From an uncultured Flavobacterium sp. (lineage in GTDB: Bacteria > Bacteroidota > Bacteroidia > Flavobacteriales > Flavobacteriaceae), in contig CAMLFV010000067.1 in assembly GCA_946479395.1 (NCBI GenBank), forward strand, positions 1 to 13,360: a stretch of DNA of 13,360 nt, written 5' to 3'. Made by a program: the position numbers and the translations under genes. Under the pieces are notes generated by a model that worked only from the letters and a program-made list of their open reading frames with translations, had not been told where the DNA came from and did no database searches. Of this stretch, positions 8,422 to 13,360 are shown piece after piece; position 1 is the stretch's first letter; each line of letters begins with the position of its first letter.

Positions 8422-8502
8422 TTATTTTATCTTTTTTTATTAGTATCATTTTGAAAATAAAGAGCTAAAAATCTTTGTACTCACCTCGTTAATTTTCTAT
8501 TA

Positions 8503-8532
8503 CAAAAGTACAACCAATACCCATCACCCAAA
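8503..8532 (-). promoter_or_regulatory. Bacteroidota-type promoter of the subunit operon
   Basis: On the minus strand TTTG (8532-8529) is followed after 18 nt by TACTTTTG (8510-8503), a full match to the -33 and -7 (TAnnTTTG) elements of Bacteroidota. Transcription would start near 8495, giving a leader of about 75 nt that ends in an A/T-rich stretch before the ATG at 8421. Confidence 0.7.
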
Positions 8533-8570
8533 TTATCACTTTCTTAAAAATGATTATCAAAAAAAGATGC

Positions 8571-8640
8571 TTTGCTTTTTCCTTTTTCCTCTTTCCTTTT
8601 TACTTTCCCCTTTTTCTTTTTACTTTACCCTTAATCTTTA
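8571..8640. repeat. pyrimidine-rich low-complexity tract
   Basis: About 70 bp of almost pure C and T on the plus strand with recurring TTTTTACTTT units. A closely similar tract stands at 9377-9436. Each lies beside a DUF559 3' end, so the tract may belong to the duplicated segment. Confidence 0.7.
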
Positions 8641-8647
8641 CCACTAA

Positions 8648-8691
8648 AACTGATTTTTTTACCCCTGACCCTAAAGGGTGAAAAATCAGTT
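8648..8691 (-). terminator. hairpin at the end of the DUF559 gene
   Basis: AACTGATTTTT pairs with AAAAATCAGTT across the 44 bp, with an inner ACCCT/AGGGT pairing. The stop codon of the DUF559 gene (8686-8688) is inside the right arm. A related, enlarged hairpin is found at 9164-9256 on the other side of the gene. Confidence 0.6.
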
Positions 8692-9099
8692 ATTAGAATC
8701 AAGAATCTCTATTATAGTTCTTAATATATCATTTTCAACCTTCTCTATTTCTTCAAAGACTTCTTTGTTTGTAAAGTGAATTAATTTTAATCCTTGGAAA
8801 TTCAAATCTTTAGTTCTTTGTTCGTCTTTTTCACTTTGTTCTTTTGAATTATGATATTCGCCATCTATTTCAATAACCAAACTCAATCTGTGACTATAAA
8901 AATCAACAATATATAAATGTACAGGATGTTGTCTTCTAAATTTATATTGCTTAAAATGCTCTTTCTTCAATAATTCCCAAACAACTTTTTCAGCTGCCGT
9001 TAGATTAGATCTCAATTCTTTTGCTTTCGCAAATGATTCAGGTGGTGCTCCTTTGAACATACCAATTTGATAATAAGGAGTGAATTTTTTATTCGACAT
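8686..9099 (-). CDS. DUF559 family Vsr/PD-(D/E)XK-type endonuclease-like protein
   Basis: Small protein of 137 residues from the ATG ending at 9099 (MSNKKFTPYYQIGMFKGA), a start that fits this family. An upstream in-frame ATG at 9126 would add nine residues. It shows the DUF559 core: a helical ELRSNLTAAEKVVWELL segment, then FRRQHPVHLYIVDFYSHRLSLVIEIDGEYH. The aspartate of VDF and the acidic residues of EIDG are the likely metal-binding residues of a PD-(D/E)XK-like fold. Family members are related to very short patch repair nucleases, but their cellular role is poorly known. It sits between the two near-identical subunit genes, flanked by related hairpins (8648-8691 and 9164-9256), with a truncated copy of its own 3' end at 9252-9358. 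It looks like an inserted passenger, not part of the fibre system. Confidence 0.85.
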   Translation of the reverse strand: MSNKKFTPYYQIGMFKGAPPESFAKAKELRSNLTAAEKVVWELLKKEHFKQYKFRRQHPVHLYIVDFYSHRLSLVIEIDGEYHNSKEQSEKDEQRTKDLNFQGLKLIHFTNKEVFEEIEKVENDILRTIIEILDSNN

Positions 9100-9163
9100 A
9101 ACAATTTTCTTTTTCAATGCACACAAAATACCAATTTTCTTTAATATTTAGCCCTCCCGGTAT

Positions 9164-9256
9164 ACTGATTTTTTCACCTCTGACCCTCTTTTCTTTGCTG
9201 CTCCCTTTAGGGCTGGGGGAAACAGTAAAGAAAATCCTAAAGGGTGAAAAATCAGT
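9164..9256. repeat. large imperfect hairpin repeat upstream of the DUF559 gene
   Basis: The outer arms (ACTGATTTTTTCACC at the left, GGGTGAAAAATCAGT at the right) match those of the hairpin at 8648-8691. Relative to that copy there is an extra 51 bp (9188-9238), itself an inverted repeat (TTTTCTTTGCTG at 9189-9200 against CAGTAAAGAAAA at 9223-9234, one mismatch) with CCCTTTAGGG in its loop. The right arm contains the stop codon of the DUF559 remnant. Confidence 0.65.
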
Positions 9257-9358
9257 TATTAGAATCAAGAATCTCTATTATAGTTCTTAATATATCATTT
9301 TCAACCTTCTCTATTTCTTCAAAGACTTCTTTGTTTGTAAATCGAATTAATTTTAATC
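9252..9358 (-). pseudogene. truncated 3' end of a second DUF559 gene
   Basis: Bases 9237-9358 repeat 8671-8792 with two differences. The remnant reads in frame for the last 34 residues of the DUF559 protein (…FTNKEVFEEIEKVENDILRT…) with one change, histidine to arginine, before the same stop. There is no start, and the match breaks off two bases before a 16-bp end of the miniature element at 9361-9376. It is therefore a 5'-truncated copy, probably cut by an insertion followed by deletion. Confidence 0.85.
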
Positions 9359-9360
9359 AC

Positions 9361-9376
9361 ATAATGCACTACGGGT
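9361..9376. mobile_element. solitary end of the miniature inverted-repeat element
   Basis: The 16 bases ATAATGCACTACGGGT are identical to the right terminal repeat of the complete copies at 1990-2215 and 10789-11014. No other part of the element is present. It abuts the break point of the DUF559 remnant, so it marks a deletion or rearrangement. Confidence 0.8.
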
Positions 9377-9436
9377 TTTTCCCTTTCTCCTTTTTACTTT
9401 TACTTTTTACTTTTTACTTTCCCCTTTTTTCTTTTT
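9377..9436. repeat. pyrimidine-rich low-complexity tract
   Basis: C/T-rich plus-strand run with several TTTTTACTTT units, similar to 8571-8640. Together with the DUF559 remnant it fills the 374-bp gap between the two genes; nothing else coding is seen there. Confidence 0.65.
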
Positions 9437-9456
9437 CACAGATTAAGACCAATAAA

Positions 9457-9480
9457 AAAGCACGATAAAAATCGTGCTTT
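9457..9480 (-). terminator. rho-independent terminator after subunit copy 2
   Basis: A perfect 10-bp stem (AAAGCACGAT, 9457-9466, with ATCGTGCTTT, 9471-9480) has a 4-nt loop. On the minus strand the right arm runs into a U-rich tail. It lies 20 bp after the stop of the 9501-10067 gene. Confidence 0.8.
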
Positions 9481-9500
9481 AAATGAGGTATAAAAGACTA

Positions 9501-10067
9501 TTAGTTTCCTGTAATAGTATAAGTAATCACCGTTTCAAGGGTTTGACCTCCTGATGTTAAAAAAGCTCCAGTATTTGTAGCTGGTATATGATATGTTACA
9601 TCAAACGCACTGTTCTTTTCACCTGACAAAGAGTTAAAAACAACACCGCCTGTTGTGGTTAAAGGGGTAGTTTTAACATTAGAACTTCCGCTTCTAGAAA
9701 CCAAAATATCTACATTGTTAACAAGCGGTGTATCGCCTGCGTCAGCAGCATTACTAGTAAAATGATCAGCACTTGCCGTAGCGGTAATCTTATAACCTTT
9801 TGACGCAAAAACCGTCATATTGGTCACGTTTGATTTTGCACCATTTAAGAAATCGTCTTGATTATTTAAGCTGATCGATGCAGTCTGGTCAATTACAATA
9901 CTGTATAATTCAGCAACATTTACGGTAAGGGTAGTGCTACCTGAACCAGAACCACTTCCAGCAGTTGGTGAAGCAGGAGTCCCTAGTGTAGTAAATGACT
10001 GTGCGGATACATTCATTGAAAAGAAGGCTGTTAGTGCCAAAGCTGATAATCTTAAAATTGTTTTCAT
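9501..10067 (-). CDS. putative major fibre subunit (188 aa), copy 2
   Basis: Paralogue of the gene at 7852-8421, with the same signal peptide (1-22), Gly/Ser linker, DDFLNG motif and closing LETVITYTITGN. The first 333 coding nt and about 8 nt of leader are identical to copy 1. The differences are in the C-terminal third: S112 to D, a KGESSNVNA to SGSSNVKT patch near 126-134 with one residue deleted, and QYHIPAANTEAF to TYHIPATNTGAF near 159-170. Copy 2 has its own terminator (9457-9480) and a possible -7 element (10144-10151), so it is probably its own transcription unit. The variable patches may be surface loops. Function is inferred from the linked chaperone and usher-like genes. Confidence 0.65.
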   Translation of the reverse strand: MKTILRLSALALTAFFSMNVSAQSFTTLGTPASPTAGSGSGSGSTTLTVNVAELYSIVIDQTASISLNNQDDFLNGAKSNVTNMTVFASKGYKITATASADHFTSNAADAGDTPLVNNVDILVSRSGSSNVKTTPLTTTGGVVFNSLSGEKNSAFDVTYHIPATNTGAFLTSGGQTLETVITYTITGN

Positions 10068-10143
10068 TTATTTTACTTTCGTTTACTTTAATTTATTTAT
10101 TAACAATTATTTATTGGTGCTTAACGTTGTTTTGATTTGGGTG

Positions 10144-10151
10144 CAAATGTA
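10144..10151 (-). promoter_or_regulatory. possible -7 promoter element for subunit copy 2
   Basis: The minus strand reads TACATTTG, a match to TAnnTTTG, 76 bp upstream of the start, the same distance class as for copy 1. No TTG is seen at the -33 position, so the promoter may need an activator, for which the AraC proteins are candidates by inference. Confidence 0.4.
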
Positions 10152-10788
10152 AAAGGAATACTATTTTTATTTATTATCATTTTCCTTTGAATCATTGTCA
10201 AAAAAATAGCATTCTGATAATCCTATGATAAGTTTCACTTATTCTTTACAGCACAAAATTAACGGAAACCTCATTCCGAATAATTATCAATTTAGATCAA
10301 ACTATTATCAAAAAACAACTGATCACCGCATGAAAGCTGCACGAATTCACAAGAAGAAGAAAAAGATGAATAAAAAAAAGAAGTCGTTCCGAACTCGGTT
10401 GAGACCCAAGCGGAGCGACTGAACGAAGTAGTCTGTTGAATGGAAGCGCAAATAGTACTATTTACCCCCAACTAACACAAATTCCCGCAACATACCCCAA
10501 GACTCCGTTGGAGCCAGATATATGTAACCCCGAATTAAATTCGGGGAAACAGATGAAATATCAAGTTCGTTTTGGCGCCTATTTCTGTAGCGTAACAAAG
10601 TGAAGCAAACAGAAATGATGACAAAACATATCATGCAAATACCATAAATGAAAAACGTAAAAGCACTATTCACCCCCAAAACCCGAAATCTGCGCAACAA
10701 CTCCCAAATACCCCAACTCACTTTGCGGTATCCAAGTTTTGAACGAGTGTCAAAAACGGTGAAGGTGGCGTTAAAACACATTATCAAA
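10152..10788. other. gene-poor spacer with dispersed repeats
   Basis: I see no convincing gene. A 109-codon minus-strand reading frame (10458-10787) contains a hydrophobic stretch, but its ends are an imperfect direct repeat of each other (10454-10510 and 10662-10720, AGTACTATTTACCCCCA against AGCACTATTCACCCCCA), so it looks repeat-derived. Other contents are a 19-bp palindrome CCCCGAATTAAATTCGGGG (10528-10546) and an inverted repeat ATTTCTGT/ACAGAAAT near 10584-10619. A segment at 10408-10428 is, in reverse complement, 19/21 identical to the repeat at 12153-12173. Confidence 0.6.
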
Positions 10789-11014
10789 ACCCGTAGTGCA
10801 TTATCTAATAAATTTTAATACAATGATATTCAGTGATTTATTTTTTTTACCACAGATGCACAGATATAATTTTATAGATTAAAGTTACTAATAATTAAAT
10901 TTTCACAGATTTTTGAATACTTCGCATTCAATAAGTTGCATAACTTTTCTGTTTTGCTTAGAATAATGCGTAAAGATCTATGCATCTGTAGCAATTCTAT
11001 AATGCACTACGGGT
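10789..11014. mobile_element. 226-bp miniature inverted-repeat element, copy 2, with 7-bp target duplication
   Basis: Same length and orientation as the copy at 1990-2215, and identical at 225 of 226 positions; the one change (10980, A for G) breaks a base pair of the inner 14-bp inverted repeat. The terminal 16-bp repeats are perfect. TATCAAA stands on both sides (10782-10788 and 11015-11021). The right flank is itself a TATCAAATT tandem array, so this duplication alone would be weak, but it agrees in length with the unambiguous GTTACAT of copy 1. Confidence 0.9.
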
Positions 11015-11135
11015 TATCAAATTATCAAATTATCCCATTCTCAAATTCTCAAATTTTAAATTCAAACCTACAACTTACAGTACCCAGTCACCCAGCAAAC
11101 CTTTTATCCAGTAACAAAACACCCAATAATTTTAT
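11015..11135. other. AT-rich spacer after rfbA with short tandem repeats
   Basis: It contains three TATCAAATT-like units (11015-11036) and two TTCTCAAA units next to them. No hairpin terminator for rfbA is evident and no gene is seen. Confidence 0.6.
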
Positions 11136-11993
11136 TTATGTAAGCTTTAATAAATACGCACCATAACCACTTTTACTAAGCGGTGCGGCTACTTCATGTA
11201 ATTGCTTTTTGGTGATATACCCCATGCGGTAAGCTACTTCTTCAATAGCACCAATTTTCATGCCTTGGCGCTCTTCTATTACCTGAACGAACTGACCAGC
11301 CTGCATTAACGAAGTAAATGTTCCGGTATCTAACCATGCGGTTCCACGATCAAAAACACCTACACGTAATTTCCCTTGTTTTAAATATTCTTTATTAACA
11401 TCAGTAATCTCGTATTCACCACGAGCTGATGGCTGGATGTTTTTGGCGATTTCAACTACTGAATTATCGTAAAAATACAAGCCCGGAACGGCGTAATTTG
11501 ATTTTGGCTGTGTAGGTTTTTCCTCAATCGATAAAACATTATTATCCGCATCAAATTCAACTACACCGTAACGTTCCGGATCGTGCACCGGATAAGCAAA
11601 TACCACTCCGCCCTCTTCTTTGGTGCAATCCTGCAACAACTTGCTCATACCGCTGCCGTAGAAAATGTTATCGCCCAATACCAAGGCAACCTTATCGTTC
11701 CCTATAAATTGTTCCCCAATAACGAAGGCTTGTGCTAAACCATTAGGTTGGGGTTGTTCGGCATATTCAAAACGGCAACCTATTTGAGAACCGTCACCTA
11801 ACAATTTTTTAAAATGTGGTAAATCGTGTGGTGTAGATATGATCAATATTTCATTGATACCTGCCAACATCAACGTTGATAAGGGATAATAAATCATTGG
11901 TTTATCGTAAACGGGCATTAACTGCTTGCTAACCGCTAAAGTTAACGGATGTAAACGGGTACCGGATCCGCCGGCTAAGATTATTCCTTTCAT
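11136..11993 (-). CDS. rfbA: glucose-1-phosphate thymidylyltransferase
   Basis: RmlA/RfbA joins glucose 1-phosphate and dTTP to dTDP-glucose and pyrophosphate, the first step to dTDP-L-rhamnose and related sugars of surface polysaccharides; cytoplasmic. The 285-residue length is normal. Family motifs are all present: the nucleotide-binding [13 protein letters not shown] (7-19), [32 protein letters not shown], the metal-binding [46 protein letters not shown] and GTAWLDTGT. The next gene upstream is the Wza-like export lipoprotein, 310 bp away across a repeat-rich spacer, which fits an O-antigen or capsule cluster extending beyond the window. The other dTDP-rhamnose genes (rfbB, rfbC, rfbD) are not here. 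Confidence 0.97.
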   Translation of the reverse strand: MKGIILAGGSGTRLHPLTLAVSKQLMPVYDKPMIYYPLSTLMLAGINEILIISTPHDLPHFKKLLGDGSQIGCRFEYAEQPQPNGLAQAFVIGEQFIGNDKVALVLGDNIFYGSGMSKLLQDCTKEEGGVVFAYPVHDPERYGVVEFDADNNVLSIEEKPTQPKSNYAVPGLYFYDNSVVEIAKNIQPSARGEYEITDVNKEYLKQGKLRVGVFDRGTAWLDTGTFTSLMQAGQFVQVIEERQGMKIGAIEEVAYRMGYITKKQLHEVAAPLSKSGYGAYLLKLT

Positions 11994-12303
11994 TTTTTGT
12001 TGTTTGTTTTCGCGGATTCGCGGATTTGCGTATCTGCGGATTTCCGTATTTAACTTCGTTCCGTCGCTTCGCTCGAGTGCTTATCTGCGAATTTGCCCAT
12101 TTGCTTATGGGTTTATCTGCTTATTCGCCGATTTGCTTATTCGCGTATTGACCTTCGTTCAGTCGCTTCGCTCGAGTGCTTATCTGCGAATTGCCTATCT
12201 GCGAATTGCCTATCTGCGAATTGCGTATCTGCGAATTGCGTATCTGCGAATTTGCGCATCAGCGATTTCGCGATTTTGCGCATCAGCAAAGCTAACCTCT
12301 TTT
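11994..12303. repeat. 310-bp repeat-rich spacer between rfbA and the export lipoprotein gene
   Basis: Almost the whole spacer is built of degenerate TTTGCGNATCTGCG-type units. A 44-bp segment at 12054-12097 (CTTCGTTCCGTCGCTTCGCT…) recurs at 12153-12195. A plus-strand reading frame here encodes only monotonous YLRIA repeats and is not a credible gene. The repeat motif CTTCGTTCAGTCGC also occurs in reverse at 10408-10428, so it is dispersed. Confidence 0.8.
12181..12255. repeat. five tandem copies of a 15-bp unit
   Basis: Unit TATCTGCGAATTGCC starts at 12181, 12196, 12211, 12226 and 12241; copies 3 and 4 end in G, copy 5 is altered at its end. The array has no spacers, so it is not a CRISPR. 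Copy number is likely to vary between strains. Confidence 0.9.
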
Positions 12304-13113
12304 CTATTTAGAATTTCTTAATATTAAAGCGGTAGTCGTTAACAGTAACGATATTGCCGTAATATATATTGATACATTAGCACCTACTGCCGAGGAATTT
12401 ACCTTGGTACTGTTTGGTTCTACATAAACGACATCATTCTGCTTTAAATAGTAATATTCTGAATTGATGAAATCGGCCTTGGTGAGATCTACCCTTTGTG
12501 TACTTATTTTACCGTTTTCTTCACGCGTTATTATAATATTGTTTCTTTTACCGTAGGTGGTTAAGTCGCCCGATAAAGACAGGGCTTCGGGCAGCGTGAT
12601 TCGCTCTGATGCAATCTTATGAACACCTGGCTTTTTAACTTCGCCAAGAACGGTTACCTTAAAGTTCATGATGCGGAGGTTTATCACCGGATCTTTAATT
12701 CCTTTTGAGATTTCTTTGAAAAGTTCTGCAGAAACTTCTTCTTTGGTTTTACCGCCCATTTTAATTCTTCCGATTACAGGGAAATCTACATAACCCATAT
12801 CGTCTACCAGATACAGCTGCTGCTGTCTGCGCCCTGTACCTGCTTGCTGATCTGTACGAACAGTTAGATCGGTCATTAAATTATAAGGTGCCGCCGCCGC
12901 AGGGTCTTGGGTGGAGACAATGATCATTAACAGATCGTCGGGCTGTATGGTTGTAGCAAACTGTTGATTGCTGATTGGTGCATTTTCTTCGATATTCTGA
13001 TAATATGCAATTTTTTCTCTTGACACGCATGAGGTTAGCAACAAGGCTATCGTGCCCAGAAAAAGAAATGTTTTATTTTTCAATACCAATCTGTTCTTCT
13101 TTTTAATTTTCAT
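12304..13113 (-). CDS. Wza-like polysaccharide biosynthesis/export outer-membrane lipoprotein
   Basis: Predicted outer-membrane lipoprotein of the polysaccharide export (OPX/Wza) family, which forms or gates the exit channel for capsule or exopolysaccharide. A basic N-terminus, a hydrophobic stretch and the lipobox LLTSC place the lipid-bearing cysteine at residue 29. The polysaccharide export domain follows (about 53-150: TIQPDDLLMIIVSTQDP, then GYVDFPVIGRIKMGGKTKEE), then an SLBB-type domain (about 150-232: FKVTVLGEVKKPGVHKI, LPEALSLSGDLTTYGKR, LKQNDVVYVEP). It ends in a hydrophobic helix (about 243-265) followed by RNSK. The length of 269 residues fits the short Bacteroidota form. It lies upstream of rfbA on the same strand. 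The Wzc-like tyrosine kinase usually found with such genes is not in this window. Confidence 0.92.
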   Translation of the reverse strand: MKIKKKNRLVLKNKTFLFLGTIALLLTSCVSREKIAYYQNIEENAPISNQQFATTIQPDDLLMIIVSTQDPAAAAPYNLMTDLTVRTDQQAGTGRRQQQLYLVDDMGYVDFPVIGRIKMGGKTKEEVSAELFKEISKGIKDPVINLRIMNFKVTVLGEVKKPGVHKIASERITLPEALSLSGDLTTYGKRNNIIITREENGKISTQRVDLTKADFINSEYYYLKQNDVVYVEPNSTKVNSSAVGANVSIYITAISLLLTTTALILRNSK

Positions 13114-13360
13114 AAGGTTTACAACAATATTATGACTGTAGATTTCAAACTGCCTTTCCCATTGGCTATACCTGCTGCATATACCAATGGTGGTTATTTA
13201 TTATATTACAGTTGGCTAAATTACTATTTTTTTGCGGATATGAAAATTTTGAATGGGAATTTGCTTGGGTGCTGGATCCCGCGGGGCGGGACAAGTTGCG
13301 GGGTGTTTTTTTGCTGTATAGTGTATTGTTGTATAATGTAGTTTGAATTGTTTAATTGTT
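13114..13360. other. upstream region of the export gene, no gene recognised
   Basis: An inverted repeat (CCATTGGCTATA at 13159-13170 against TATACCAATGG at 13180-13190, one bulged base) stands 45-77 bp upstream of the start of the export gene and could be an operator or a leader hairpin. A GC-rich hairpin TCCCGC-GGG-GCGGGA stands at 13277-13291 and is REP-like. I find no full TAnnTTTG promoter. A plus-strand frame across this region is not credible. Confidence 0.5.

Noticed and set aside
10225..10422. Plus-strand 65-codon frame with a lysine-rich end
   Set aside because: The lysine run comes from an A-rich tract and the end overlaps a dispersed repeat (10408-10428); no family is recognised and no promoter is visible.
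10458..10787. 109-codon minus-strand frame with a hydrophobic segment, a possible small membrane protein
   Set aside because: Its two ends are imperfect direct repeats of each other, it spans a 19-bp palindrome, and the flanks are repeat-rich; more likely a reading frame through a dispersed repeat.
1983..11021. Composite transposon carrying the fibre locus between two elements
   Set aside because: The outer flanks are different (GTTACAT and TATCAAA), and each element has its own inner and outer duplication, so the insertions were independent.
12181..12255. CRISPR-like array
   Set aside because: The 15-bp units follow one another without spacers; no cas genes are seen.
11926..12321. Plus-strand frames of 131 and 72 codons rich in YLRIA repeats
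   Set aside because: They are translations of the 15-bp tandem array and overlap both neighbouring genes.

Overview
The window reads as a piece of a Bacteroidota chromosome, most likely from the Flavobacteriales. The base composition is AT-rich, start codons follow A/T-rich leaders without Shine-Dalgarno sequences, one promoter has the Bacteroidota form (TTTG, 18 nt, TAnnTTTG), DUF559 endonuclease genes sit in intergenic space, and the polysaccharide export lipoprotein is of the short Bacteroidota type. I can support twelve or so genes, all on the minus strand, so the locus reads from right to left.

The right edge (11136-13113) is an envelope polysaccharide segment: a Wza-like export lipoprotein, a 310-bp repeat-rich spacer, and glucose-1-phosphate thymidylyltransferase (rfbA/rmlA). 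A gene-poor stretch of about 1.1 kb (10068-11135) follows, with dispersed repeats and a complete 226-bp miniature inverted-repeat element.

The centre (2235-10067) is the main interest: what looks like a chaperone-usher type fibre system in Bacteroidota, which are better known for FimA/Mfa1 type V pili. In transcription order it has two nearly identical small secreted subunits (9501-10067 and 7852-8421), two further small subunits (7239-7760, 6734-7237), a PapD-like two-domain chaperone (5938-6729), a two-domain subunit that may be the tip adhesin (4934-5941), and an outer-membrane beta-barrel protein with usher-like architecture (2235-4934). The genes from 7760 down to 2235 are spaced by 1-4 nt or overlap. 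A perfect 17-bp-stem hairpin lies between the abundant subunit and the rest, as expected if the major subunit is made in excess. All subunits share a D-F/L-x-x-G motif and a C-terminal Y/L-x-T-x-V-x-Y-like strand. A DUF559 gene and a truncated copy of its 3' end sit between the two major subunit genes.

The left edge (29-1882) holds two paralogous AraC-type regulators directly after the usher-like gene, candidates for control of the locus. A second 226-bp miniature element (1990-2215), 225/226 identical to the right-hand copy and in the same orientation, lies between the usher-like gene and the regulators. The two copies bracket the whole fibre locus, and each carries its own 7-bp target duplication. 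A third, 16-bp end of the same element is joined to the DUF559 remnant at 9361.
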